Shown: one piece after another, positions 51,046 through 59,675 of the stretch | Layout of the letters: every line of letters starts with the position of its first letter | Numbering within the stretch: the stretch's first letter is position 1 | Source: Bryobacterales bacterium | GTDB taxonomy: Bacteria > Acidobacteriota > Terriglobia > Bryobacterales > UBA6623 | Length of the DNA: 64,000 nt | Direction: 5' to 3' | NCBI GenBank assembly: GCA_022826925.1 | Contig: JAJDTX010000025.1 | Coordinates: forward strand, 1 to 64,000 | Program-made: the position numbers and the translations under genes | Notes under the pieces: generated by a model | Told to the model about the DNA's origin: nothing | Database searches by the model: none | What the model saw: only the letters and a program-made list of their open reading frames with translations

Positions 51046-51951
51046 TTGCACGGAGAAAGCCTGCACTCCACTCGCTGGGTCGCCTTGATCGCGGCCGCAT
51101 TGCTGCTCGCAGTCGCGCCGGCCGGCGCGCAAGATCCTGCTGCAGCCGACGATCCCCGTGTCGGACCCGCGCGCGGATCGCTCGTGATCATCGGCGGGGC
51201 GATGCGGGACCCAGAGATCGTCAAGCGAATCATCGACCTCGCTGGGGGCCCTGATGCCCCGCTGGTAGCGATCCCGACCGCGGGAGGAGCGCCGCACTAC
51301 GACCAGTACTGGAGGGGCCAGCGCCCGTTCAAAGACGCAGGCGCAACCGACATTACCGTTCTGCACACGTACGACCCAAAGGTGGCCGATACGGACGAAT
51401 TCGTCGCTCCGCTGCGGCGCGCCCGCGGCGTGTTCTTCGGCGGGGGCCGGCAGTGGCGCTTGGCCGACGCGTACTTGAACACCCGTACCCACAAGGAACT
51501 GCTCGCGCTATTGGATCGGGGCGGGGTGATCAGCGGGTCGTCCGCCGGGGCGTCGATCATGGGCTCGTTCTTGGTCCGCGGGGACACCAAGACGAACACC
51601 GTGATGATGGGAGACCACGTCGAAGGGTTCGGACTGTTGAAGAACGTTGGGATAGACCAGCATCTGCTCCGGCGAAACCGCCAATTCGACCTGCTCGAAG
51701 TGATCGAGGCCCACCCCGAACTGCTGGGAATCGGAATCGACGAAAACACGGCGATCGTCGTGCAAGGGGACCGATTCGAAGTCATCGGGCAGAGCTACGC
51801 CGTCATCTACGACAACCAGCGAAAGATCCCGCCCGACGGCAGGTTCTACTTCCTCGCGCCCGGCGACCGCTACGACATGGGATCTCGCGAGCCTTTCCGG
51901 CCCAGCATGACAGACAAGCCCCTGGAACGAGTCCAGAAGGCCCCTTGGTAG
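51046..51951 (+). CDS. secreted cyanophycinase-like S51-family peptidase
   Basis: The 301-residue product starts at TTG 51046 and has a signal peptide (about 1-28, ending PAGAQ). The catalytic Ser 166 lies in ISGSSAGASIMG. FFGGGRQWRLAD supplies the Gly-rich loop with Gln 136, and IDQHLLRRNRQFDL corresponds to the D-x-H motif with R/N typical of cyanophycinases. Such enzymes release beta-Asp-Arg dipeptides from cyanophycin; export suggests use of external polymer or another isopeptide. No cyanophycin synthetase is visible. It appears to be a single-gene unit. Confidence 0.85.
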   Translation: MHGESLHSTRWVALIAAALLLAVAPAGAQDPAAADDPRVGPARGSLVIIGGAMRDPEIVKRIIDLAGGPDAPLVAIPTAGGAPHYDQYWRGQRPFKDAGATDITVLHTYDPKVADTDEFVAPLRRARGVFFGGGRQWRLADAYLNTRTHKELLALLDRGGVISGSSAGASIMGSFLVRGDTKTNTVMMGDHVEGFGLLKNVGIDQHLLRRNRQFDLLEVIEAHPELLGIGIDENTAIVVQGDRFEVIGQSYAVIYDNQRKIPPDGRFYFLAPGDRYDMGSREPFRPSMTDKPLERVQKAPW

Positions 51952-52137
51952 CGATCAGGGATCGCGATGCGATCCAAGACGGACGCGGGTTCTGCCACAG
52001 GCGAGACTTTGCGGTGAAGAGAGTCCGCTCGCATTGAAACTCCCAGCGCTGACGCACCAGAACTGCCGGAAGGCTCCGGCCCTATTGGAACCGGAGTCGG
52101 GGCTCGGGCCGCGGGCATGGACGAGCTTGACGGGCAA

Positions 52138-53370
52138 CTAGGTTGCCTTTCGAGCGGGAACCGGCAGGTCCAGGCCGATCACATCGTGGTCGGACAGCGG
52201 CGGCACGCGGCGTTCGCGGAACTCGTGCAACACGATCGGATCCTTCGGCGACAAGCCCCGCGTGGCGAACCAGTCGATCTTCAGCGGGCACTTGCCGTCG
52301 AAATCCCTCAAAGCCCAGCGGACGAAATCGAAGCACCACTCCGGCACCCATTCGCGCAGGTTCTTGTGCGTCTTGGCATCTTCGACATCGTAGGAAGTGG
52401 TCCGCTCGTCCAGCACGTTCGACGAGCGCCAATCGAAGCCGCTCCGCTCCAGCAGCTGGAAGAGATCGCGCTCGAACAGGGCATACGGCCGCAAGAAGTG
52501 GCCCTTGATCATGTTGTTGACGCCGAACATCAGCCGCACGAAATATCCGATGATCACCGCTCGGGCGCTCGAAGAGTCGAACGTTGTCGTATTCCAGTCC
52601 CCGGCGATCACGGCCGGGCCGCCGGGCGGCAGCCCGTCGATCACCAACTCCATCTGGTCTCGCCGGTGGCGCTGGCGGGACTGCGCGTCCAAGTGAACCG
52701 AGCAAGCCGTCAGCGGCAATCCTGGCAAGTCGATCTCGGCGGCGATGGCTGCCTGCTGGCCCAGGCGCTTCTCCCGGCCGCGCATCTTGTCGCGGCCGTT
52801 CCCCAACGCGATGCGGCGTGGATTGCGCAGCGGATAGCGGCTCAGCAGCGCATTGCCGTGCAAGCCCAAGTCGTTCTCCCCCGCAGATTCGCTCTCGACG
52901 CCGGAGCCCTTGGACAGGTTCAAGTAACAGGGTGCGAAAGCGTAGTTCAGCCCCAGTTCGCGGGCCAGGTCGCGGGCAATGTTGCGATTTCCCGACCGGG
53001 CCATGCCCACGTCGGTCTCGGTGAGAAGCAGCACGTCCGCCGAACGCAGATAGTCGTGCCCCCTGAACTCCTCCGCCTGGGCCTTGAACTCTATGCCGCG
53101 CTCGATGTTCCAAGCCAGCAAGCGATATGACGACTTGGCCGGAGCATCCGGCGTCGCGAATGTACCGGTTTCGGTCGTGGCCAAAACGCGATCCGCTATG
53201 GGCCGGATCTGGCGGTACAGGCTGTTTTCCAGCAGTTCGGGTGTCGACCCGCACTGCGCCAGCTCCGCAAAGTGTGGGCGCAGCCGGTCTCTCACCACCC
53301 GCGCTGCCTCGTCAGCAGTAAGGGAGCGCCTGTCGCCGGCTTCGACCGGCGTTCCGATCCGCGAGCCCAT
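52138..53370 (-). CDS. endonuclease/exonuclease/phosphatase-family protein
   Basis: The 410-residue product has the EEP fold marks: LLAWNIERG with the metal Asn and Glu near residue 90, LLLTETDVGMA, the catalytic HLDAQSRQRHRRDQM, AVIAGDWNTTTF and the final PLSDHDVIGLDL. There is no signal peptide. An N-terminal extension of about 80 residues precedes the domain. Members cleave phosphodiesters in DNA, RNA or phospholipids, or phosphates in phosphoinositides; the substrate here is unknown. It is divergent from rsmE with 80 bases between the starts. Confidence 0.85.
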   Translation of the reverse strand: MGSRIGTPVEAGDRRSLTADEAARVVRDRLRPHFAELAQCGSTPELLENSLYRQIRPIADRVLATTETGTFATPDAPAKSSYRLLAWNIERGIEFKAQAEEFRGHDYLRSADVLLLTETDVGMARSGNRNIARDLARELGLNYAFAPCYLNLSKGSGVESESAGENDLGLHGNALLSRYPLRNPRRIALGNGRDKMRGREKRLGQQAAIAAEIDLPGLPLTACSVHLDAQSRQRHRRDQMELVIDGLPPGGPAVIAGDWNTTTFDSSSARAVIIGYFVRLMFGVNNMIKGHFLRPYALFERDLFQLLERSGFDWRSSNVLDERTTSYDVEDAKTHKNLREWVPEWCFDFVRWALRDFDGKCPLKIDWFATRGLSPKDPIVLHEFRERRVPPLSDHDVIGLDLPVPARKAT

Positions 53371-53450
53371 GCTCCAGTCTACCGATCAAGGGAAACAGCC
53401 AATCGCGCGGGGCCGTCGCCTCGCGGAAGCAAGCGATAAGCTGGTTGGAA

Positions 53451-54167
53451 ATGGCCCTGCGGCGCGTGTTCGTGGACGGGATCGAGGGCGGCGCGGCAGT
53501 CGCTCGCGGTGCCCAAGCGCATCACCTCGCACGGGTCGCGCGCCTGCGGGCGGGGGAGCAGGTCGAGGTCTCTGACCAAGTGACGGCCTATCGAGCCCTC
53601 ACCGAGAGCTGCACGCCGGCAGAAGTGCGCTTCCGCATCGAAGGCGCCCTGCCCGCTGAGCCGGAATCCCCGCGCCTGAGCGTGGTGCTGTCGATCGTCA
53701 AGTTCGCCCGCTTCGAGTGGGCCGTCGAGAAGCTGACCGAGCTCGGCGTGCATTCGATCACGCCCCTGATCGCCGCTCGCAGCGACGCCAAGCTGGTACA
53801 GTCTGCCGAGAAGCGAGTCGAGCGCTGGCGGCGCATCGCACTCGAGGCCGCCCAGCAGTCCCGGCGGCTGGCCGCTCCGACAGTGGCGGTTCCGATGGCC
53901 TTCGCGGACGCTGTACAAGACTGTCGCAGCGACACGAGGCTATTGGCCGATCCGGCCGGCGCGCCCGTGGCGAGCGCCTGTTGCAGCCACGAGACGACCC
54001 TCGTTGTTGGCCCAGAGGGCGGTTGGACGCAGCAAGAGTCGCAATTAGCGCAAGAGTGCGGGTTCAAGGCCGCGAGCCTGGGACGCAACGTATTGAGGGC
54101 CGAGACAGCGGCCGTCGCGCTGGCCGCGATCTGTGCCAGCCGCTCCGGCGCCGAGAGGGGAAGATGA
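53451..54167 (+). CDS. rsmE: 16S rRNA (uracil-1498-N3)-methyltransferase
   Basis: The 238-residue product (ATG 53451; TTG 53445 is possible) has an N-terminal PUA-like domain (HHLARVARLRAGEQVEV) and a C-terminal SPOUT domain with LVVGPEGGWTQQES and the knot sequence SLGRNVLRAETAAVAL, which identify RsmE. It methylates U1498 in the ribosomal decoding centre. It is the first gene of a long operon: its stop overlaps the ATG of the DUF4202 gene by four bases, and a cytochrome operon follows with the same coupling. Confidence 0.93.
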   Translation: MALRRVFVDGIEGGAAVARGAQAHHLARVARLRAGEQVEVSDQVTAYRALTESCTPAEVRFRIEGALPAEPESPRLSVVLSIVKFARFEWAVEKLTELGVHSITPLIAARSDAKLVQSAEKRVERWRRIALEAAQQSRRLAAPTVAVPMAFADAVQDCRSDTRLLADPAGAPVASACCSHETTLVVGPEGGWTQQESQLAQECGFKAASLGRNVLRAETAAVALAAICASRSGAERGR

Positions 54168-54754
54168 GCGATCTTGACAAGGGGCGCGTGCGCCGCTGCA
54201 TGGAAATGTTCGACGCAGCCAACGCGGAGGATCCCAACCGCGAGCCCGGCGGCGAGCCCAAGGAGCTGTCATACGCGAAGCGCATGTCGGCCTGGCTGGA
54301 CCGGCTCGAGCCGAACGCCCCAGACGAAGTGCGGCTAGCGGTGCGAGCCCAACACATCCGCCGCTGGGAGATCCCGCGCAACAGCTACCCTGCGGGCAGG
54401 AGTGCCTACCTCACTTGGCGCAGGGAGCTCGGGCGCTTCCACGCCGACACCGCCGGCGCGATCATGCGCGACTGCGGCTTCGATAACAGCAGCGTGCTGC
54501 GCGTCCAATCCATCATCCGCAAGGAGCGCTTCAGGACCGACCGTTTAGCACAGCTGTTGGAGGACGTAGCGTGCTTGGTGTTCTTGGACCACTATTTCGC
54601 GCCCTTTGCTGTTGACCAAGGGGAAGACAGCATGGTCAACATCTTGCGCAAGACATGGAGGAAGATGTCCGAGGCCGGCCGCTCGGCGGCCCTCCAGATC
54701 GAATACTCGCCCGCGTGCCGAGCATTGCTCGAGAAGGCACTGGGAGACAGATGA
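54164..54754 (+). CDS. DUF4202-family protein
   Basis: The 196-residue product matches DUF4202 throughout: RCMEMFDAANAEDPNRE, ELSYAKRMSAWLDRL, RLAVRAQHIRRWEIPRNSYP, YLTWRRELGRFHADTAG and FLDHYFAPFA. The conserved His pairs (QH, FH, DH) suggest a metal-dependent HD-like fold, which is inference; no function is established. It overlaps rsmE by ATGA at the start and the cytochrome gene by ATGA at the end, so all three are co-translated. Confidence 0.88.
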   Translation: MSDLDKGRVRRCMEMFDAANAEDPNREPGGEPKELSYAKRMSAWLDRLEPNAPDEVRLAVRAQHIRRWEIPRNSYPAGRSAYLTWRRELGRFHADTAGAIMRDCGFDNSSVLRVQSIIRKERFRTDRLAQLLEDVACLVFLDHYFAPFAVDQGEDSMVNILRKTWRKMSEAGRSAALQIEYSPACRALLEKALGDR

Positions 54755-55314
54755 AGGGCAGACCCGCTGCCCGCGCGGTCCGACTGGAGCCGGCATCTGC
54801 GGCTAGGTTATCCTGTACATCCCTTTGGGGCGAATTCCTCGTGTCCCTGGCAATGCTCTCAGCCTTGCTGCTCCTAGTCGTTCAGACCGCGTCGGCGTCG
54901 GAGCAGCCGATCGGCTTTTCGCACACCGCCCACATCGAGAAAGCCAGCATGCAATGTACTGACTGCCACGAGGGCGCGACATCGCGCGACTCGGCCGGAC
55001 TGCCGTCAATTCGCAAGTGCATGCTGTGCCACCAGTTCATCGCGACGGATTTGCCCGAGGTGGTGCGCCTGAGCGAATACTGGGAGCGCAAGCACGAGGT
55101 GCCTTGGGAGCGTATCTACGGATTTGCCAAGACGGCCGCGGTACAGTTTCGCCACGCGCCGCACGCCAGGGCGGAAATCGCTTGCTCTCAATGCCACGGC
55201 GACGTGGCGTCCATGACGGTCGCGGTCAAGGCGGTGACGCACACCATGGGCTCCTGCATCCAGTGCCACCGCGACAATTCCGCGACCGACGACTGCTTGG
55301 CATGCCACTTCTAG
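54751..55314 (+). CDS. membrane-anchored pentaheme cytochrome c, ActA/QrcA-like
   Basis: I start at ATG 54751, overlapping the DUF4202 stop; GTG 54841 directly before the hydrophobic segment is an alternative. The 187-residue product has a signal anchor (FLVSLAMLSALLLLVV) and five CxxCH haem sites: CTDCH, CMLCH, CSQCH, CIQCH and CLACH. Upstream His residues in GFSHTAHIEKA and QFRHAPHARAE are placed as distal ligands of class III/c7-type cytochromes. In alternative complex III and Qrc a multihaem cytochrome of this kind accepts electrons from the MopB/FeS/NrfD core. It opens the five-gene electron-transfer module. Confidence 0.87.
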   Translation: MKGRPAARAVRLEPASAARLSCTSLWGEFLVSLAMLSALLLLVVQTASASEQPIGFSHTAHIEKASMQCTDCHEGATSRDSAGLPSIRKCMLCHQFIATDLPEVVRLSEYWERKHEVPWERIYGFAKTAAVQFRHAPHARAEIACSQCHGDVASMTVAVKAVTHTMGSCIQCHRDNSATDDCLACHF

Positions 55315-55428
55315 GCCAGCCCCTGATGCAACCGACCGTGCCAGCCAGAGTGTGCCCGGATATCCCGGCGGTTGCGCCGCGTCCGCTTCGCGGGCGCGGG
55401 CGAAGCGCCCGCGCGGAGGCTGTGTAGC

Positions 55429-57570
55429 ATGGATCGGCGCAACTTCGTCAAGCTGGTCGGGACTGCCTCTGGCGGCGCGGTTACTGGAGCTTGCGGCCGC
55501 CAAGCCGAGGAAATCATCCCTCTGCTCGTGCCCGAGGAGAGCGTCCCGGTCGGCGCGGAGCAATGGCACCCAAGCGTGTGCGGCGAGTGCTCGGCGGCCT
55601 GCGGCACGCTGGCCCGAGTGATGGCCTCCGAGCGCGAGATCGAGGTCGATGGCGAACTTGTCCGCCAGAAGATCGCAGCCGTCAAGAAGCTCGAAGGCAA
55701 CCCCCTCGATCCCGTTAGCGGCGGGCGGCTGTGCGCCCGCGGCCACGCTTCCCTGCAGTCCTTGTACAACCCGGACCGGCTGCGCGGCCCGCTGAAGCGG
55801 GTCGGCCCGCGCGCCTCCGGCCAGTTCGAAGCCGTTTCATGGGATGACGCCATCGCGGAAGCCGCCCGGGCGTTGACGGGCGTCGATCCCGACAGGATCC
55901 TGTTCCTGGCAAGAGCCCGCGAAGGCGTTCGCGCGGAGAACATCGCGCGCTTCCTAGACGCCATCGGTACCCCGCCCGCCACCAGCATCGGTGTCGGCGA
56001 CTTTGCCGCCGAGCGCGAGGCGTCCGAACGAGTGTTCGGACGAAGCGGCCTGCCTCTCTATGAGATCCAAGACTCCACCCTGGTGCTGTCGATAGGAGCG
56101 GACTTCCTAGGCGGGTGGACGTCGCCGGTTCTGTATTCGAGGCGCTACGGGCACATGCGCCAAGGGCGCCGGGAGTTGCGCGGGCGCCTGATCCACGCCG
56201 AATCCAGATTCTCGCTCACGGCCTGGAATGCCGATCGCTGGCTGCCAGTCTGGCCCGGCGGCGAACTCGCCCTGGCCTTGGCTATCGGACACGTGCTCCT
56301 AAGCGAGCAAATCGCCGACGCGCCGGCGAGCGTTGTATCGATCTTTGCTGACGTCGATCTCGAACAGGCCGCGGCGGCGTCCGGCGTTCCCGTCGAGGCA
56401 ATCCGGCAGACGGCGTCCGAACTGGCCCAAGCGTCCGCGCCCGTAGTGGTGGCCGGCGCTTCGATGGTGCGCCAGAATTCTGCCGACGCGGTTGCGGCCG
56501 CGGCCGCTCTGAACTGGCTGCTCGGCTGCGTGGGCAAGCCCGGCGGCGTGACTCCACCGACCGAACCGTTGGAAGCGCTAGCCCGGCAACCCGGCTTTTC
56601 CGGGGATTGGTCCGAGCGCTTGGAGCAAGCCGCCGTTGTGCTGGTCGATGGCGTGAATCCGGCCTACAACGCCCCCGCGAGCCAGAGCGCGCTGGCCGGA
56701 GCGGAGACTGTGATCAGCTTCTCGCCCTTCTTGGACGACACGTCCGCGTTCGCAGACCTCATCCTGCCCGACCACGATCCGCTGGAGCAGGCGCTGCTCG
56801 AGGTGCCTGCCGTATCGCCGTCGCCTTCGTTTGCAGCGGCTGGGGAGTTTGTCGCGCCACTCTACGATTCGCGACCTACCGCGACCGTCTTGTCTGAGTT
56901 GGCGGAGGCGGCGGAACGGCCGTTCGAAGAAATTACGGTAGAAGAGGCGGTGAGCACGCTGCACTCCGCGGTCGAATCTGCCGGTTCGGGAACTTCGGCG
57001 TCGGACTTCGAGGCAAAGGTCTTCCAAGACGGAGGCTGGCAGGGACAGCCCTCCCGGAAGCCGCCAGCGACGCCAGGGGCCTTGGGTACATTCGAGATAG
57101 CCTCCAAGCAGGCGGGCGTCGTATTTCAAGCGTACGAGTCGCCGCAGTTCGGCTCTGGAAGCGGCGCCAACCGCCCGTGGCTGCAAGAACTGCCCGATCC
57201 GACATCGAGCGCGCTGTGGGGGCTGCCGGTGGAGCTAGATCCGGCAACCGCTGCAAGGCTCGGCCTCGTCAACGGTGACAACGTGCGGATCCGATCCGAG
57301 CATGGCGCCTTGGAAGCCCCGGTTTACGTCAACCCTGCGGCGATTCCCGGGGTCGTGTCCATGGCACTGGGCCAAGGACACGCATCCTACGGGCGCTACG
57401 CCTCCGGGCGGGGCGCAAACCCCATGGTCGTCGTGGGCGCTGCTCATGACGAAAGGACGGGTTGCCCGGCCATGGGTCCGACGCCGATTAGCATCGAGAA
57501 GATTGCTGGGGGCGCGCGGCTAGTGCAGTTTTCGCGGCAGGATCGGGACCTGCCGCCACACAGGGTCTAG
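55429..57570 (+). CDS. MopB-like large subunit of an ACIII/Qrc-type complex
   Basis: The start is ATG 55429, with GGAG ten bases upstream and an opening MDRRNFVKLVG that is a Tat-like signal. The 713-residue product has the molybdopterin-oxidoreductase fold (VSWDDAIAEAA, VLSIGADFLGGWTSP, FLDDTSAFADLILPDHD, GDNVRIRSEHG). C51-x2-C54-x3-C58 and C102 could hold one [4Fe-4S] cluster. The usual Mo-ligand segment is not recognisable, as in the structural subunits ActB1 and QrcB, so I expect no catalytic molybdenum. It should sit on the periplasmic side and bridge the cytochrome and the ferredoxin subunit. Confidence 0.85.
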   Translation: MDRRNFVKLVGTASGGAVTGACGRQAEEIIPLLVPEESVPVGAEQWHPSVCGECSAACGTLARVMASEREIEVDGELVRQKIAAVKKLEGNPLDPVSGGRLCARGHASLQSLYNPDRLRGPLKRVGPRASGQFEAVSWDDAIAEAARALTGVDPDRILFLARAREGVRAENIARFLDAIGTPPATSIGVGDFAAEREASERVFGRSGLPLYEIQDSTLVLSIGADFLGGWTSPVLYSRRYGHMRQGRRELRGRLIHAESRFSLTAWNADRWLPVWPGGELALALAIGHVLLSEQIADAPASVVSIFADVDLEQAAAASGVPVEAIRQTASELAQASAPVVVAGASMVRQNSADAVAAAAALNWLLGCVGKPGGVTPPTEPLEALARQPGFSGDWSERLEQAAVVLVDGVNPAYNAPASQSALAGAETVISFSPFLDDTSAFADLILPDHDPLEQALLEVPAVSPSPSFAAAGEFVAPLYDSRPTATVLSELAEAAERPFEEITVEEAVSTLHSAVESAGSGTSASDFEAKVFQDGGWQGQPSRKPPATPGALGTFEIASKQAGVVFQAYESPQFGSGSGANRPWLQELPDPTSSALWGLPVELDPATAARLGLVNGDNVRIRSEHGALEAPVYVNPAAIPGVVSMALGQGHASYGRYASGRGANPMVVVGAAHDERTGCPAMGPTPISIEKIAGGARLVQFSRQDRDLPPHRV

Positions 57571-57584
57571 AACGGAGGAACTCG

Positions 57585-58313
57585 ATGGCCGAGCAAACCA
57601 CTCAGCAAGCCGAGCAAGGGGCGGAGCGGACGCCCCAGTGGGCGATGGCGATCGACCTTGACCGCTGCACGGGCTGCGAGGCGTGTGTCGTGGCATGCGC
57701 ATCGGAGAATAACGTCCCGACCGCCGGCGAGGACCAAGCGGCTATGGGCCGCACGAAGCACTGGATTCGCATCGACCGCTACTACGAGGGCGAGTTCCCG
57801 GACATAAAGGTCAAGTACCGGCCCGTGATGTGCCAGCAGTGCGACGAGGCCCCCTGCGAGCCGGTCTGCCCGGTTAACGCTACCTATCAGAACGCCGAGG
57901 GCCTCAACGTCCAGATTTACAACCGCTGTATCGGCACGCGCTATTGCGCCAACAACTGCCCCTACACGGTTCGCTTCTTCAATTGGTTCGCGCCGGAATG
58001 GGCCGCGCCGTTGAACCTGCAGCTCAACCCCGACGTTTCCATCCGCCCGGCCGGCGTCATGGAGAAATGCACGTTCTGCGCCCACAAGATCAAGCGCGCC
58101 AAGCTCGATGCAGACGCCGAAGGGCGCGAGCTGGCAGACGGCGACGCGCAGCCGGCCTGCGTGCAGTCCTGTCCGGCCGAGGCCATGGTGTTCGGCGATA
58201 TGAGCGATGCCGACAGCAAGGTCGCCAAGCAGCTCGGCAGCGGGCGCTCAGGGCAACTGCTGGAGAGCCTCGGCACCAAGCCGCGCGTGTTCTACCTGGA
58301 GAAGGCCGACTAG
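57585..58313 (+). CDS. ferredoxin subunit of the ACIII/Qrc-type complex
   Basis: ACGGAGGAA lies before ATG 57585, 15 bases after the MopB gene. The 242-residue product has four cysteine sets: C28/31/34/38, C83/86/91/95, C115/121/125 and C162/165/192/196. The third lacks its second Cys (RCIGTRYCANNC has Thr 118), so it should carry a [3Fe-4S] cluster while the others hold [4Fe-4S]. One [3Fe-4S] and three [4Fe-4S] clusters match the FeS domain of ActB in alternative complex III. Here it is a separate protein rather than fused to the MopB part. Confidence 0.88.
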   Translation: MAEQTTQQAEQGAERTPQWAMAIDLDRCTGCEACVVACASENNVPTAGEDQAAMGRTKHWIRIDRYYEGEFPDIKVKYRPVMCQQCDEAPCEPVCPVNATYQNAEGLNVQIYNRCIGTRYCANNCPYTVRFFNWFAPEWAAPLNLQLNPDVSIRPAGVMEKCTFCAHKIKRAKLDADAEGRELADGDAQPACVQSCPAEAMVFGDMSDADSKVAKQLGSGRSGQLLESLGTKPRVFYLEKAD

Positions 58314-58346
58314 CGCCACGACTCGCTCGCCCCGGCACTTGCAGCG

Positions 58347-59675
58347 ATGGACGCCATTCCGACCACAGCCCTGACTCCGGATTCGGGCCACGCAAGCGTC
58401 CGCGCCGACTTGCTCGGGCGCATGCGCGGTGCCAGCGGGCCGTATCTGGCGGGAGTCGCCGTTTGCGGCATGATCGTGGCCTGGGCCCTGTTCGCGTGGG
58501 GCTACCAGATCGTCAACGGCTTCGGCAGCACAGGCGTCCGGCGGCCGGTCTACTGGGGCTTCTACATCGTCAACTTCGTCTTCTGGATCGGCATTTCGCA
58601 CGCGGGGACGTTGATTTCCGCAATCCTGCGATTGACCGGAGCGGAGTGGCGCAAGCCCGTCACCCGCGCGGCCGAAGCGATTACCGTTTTCTGCTTGATG
58701 ATCGGCGGCCTGTTCCCCCTGATCCACATCAGCCGCCCGTGGTTCTTCTACTGGATGCTGCCCTATCCCAACGAGCGGCTGCTGTGGCCGAACTTTCGCT
58801 CTCCGCTGTTTTGGGACCTGACCGCGATCCTGACCTACCTGTCGGGCAGCGTCATCTATCTCTACCTGCCCCTGATCCCGGACTTGGCCGAGTTGGCGAA
58901 CCACAGCAAGGGAGCGAAGCGTCGCATCTATAGGGCCCTGTCGCTCGGATGGACCGGCTCGGACCGGCAGTGGCAGGCCTTGGAGCGGTCCATGAAGCTG
59001 ATGGCGGTCGTGATCCTCGCGATCGCGGTCTCGGTGCATTCAGTGGTGGCCTATGACTTCTCGATGTCGGTCATGCCGACTTGGCACAACACGATCTTCG
59101 CGCCCTATTTCGTGGTCGGCGCGATCTTCAGCGGCATCGCCGCGCTGGTGCTCGTCATGGCGGCGTTGCGCAAGATGATGGGCTTGGAGAGGTATCTTCG
59201 CGAAGTCCATTTCGTAAACCTGAGCAAGCTGCTGCTGTTGATGAGCCTGATCTGGGGCTACTTCACGTTCTCGGAGCACCTCACCACTTGGTATGGCAAC
59301 CTGCCCTCCGAGATCCGAGTGTTCCAAATCCGGGAACACGGCCTCTTCGGCATGCTCTTTTGGACAATGGTGGCCTGCAACTTCGTCATCCCGTTCGTCC
59401 TGCTGGGAATCTCGAAGTTGCGCAGCATCCCGACCATAGCCGTCAGCAGCGCGGCGGTGCTCGTCGGGATGTGGCTGGAGCGGTTCCTGATCGTGGTTCC
59501 GACTCTGTCAACCCCTCCGCTAGCCGCGGCTTGGGGCAGCTACGCGCCGAGCTGGATCGAGCTCTCGATCACAGCGGGGACGTTCGCAGCGATGGTGCTG
59601 CTGTACCTGCTTTTCGTCAAGGCGTTTCCGATCATCGCCATCTGGGAGTACGACGATGGAGTACGTGCACGCTGA
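58347..59675 (+). CDS. NrfD/ActC-like quinol-binding membrane subunit
   Basis: The 442-residue protein has about ten transmembrane helices. Family marks are RPVYWGFYIVNFVFWIGISH, AGTLISAILRL, GGLFPLIHISRPWFFYWMLP, SVHSVVAYDFS and TFSEHLTTWYGN, typical of the ActC/QrcD branch of NrfD proteins. It binds and oxidises quinol in the membrane, and acidic residues in its helices may form proton paths. The gene follows the ferredoxin gene by 33 bases and overlaps the DUF3341 gene by 20 bases. Confidence 0.9.
   Translation: MDAIPTTALTPDSGHASVRADLLGRMRGASGPYLAGVAVCGMIVAWALFAWGYQIVNGFGSTGVRRPVYWGFYIVNFVFWIGISHAGTLISAILRLTGAEWRKPVTRAAEAITVFCLMIGGLFPLIHISRPWFFYWMLPYPNERLLWPNFRSPLFWDLTAILTYLSGSVIYLYLPLIPDLAELANHSKGAKRRIYRALSLGWTGSDRQWQALERSMKLMAVVILAIAVSVHSVVAYDFSMSVMPTWHNTIFAPYFVVGAIFSGIAALVLVMAALRKMMGLERYLREVHFVNLSKLLLLMSLIWGYFTFSEHLTTWYGNLPSEIRVFQIREHGLFGMLFWTMVACNFVIPFVLLGISKLRSIPTIAVSSAAVLVGMWLERFLIVVPTLSTPPLAAAWGSYAPSWIELSITAGTFAAMVLLYLLFVKAFPIIAIWEYDDGVRAR

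Noticed and set aside
52082-53254. A 390-codon minus-strand frame overlapping the EEP-family gene in another frame
   Set aside because: The EEP frame contains all family motifs; this one is rich in R, G and P without any recognisable motif.
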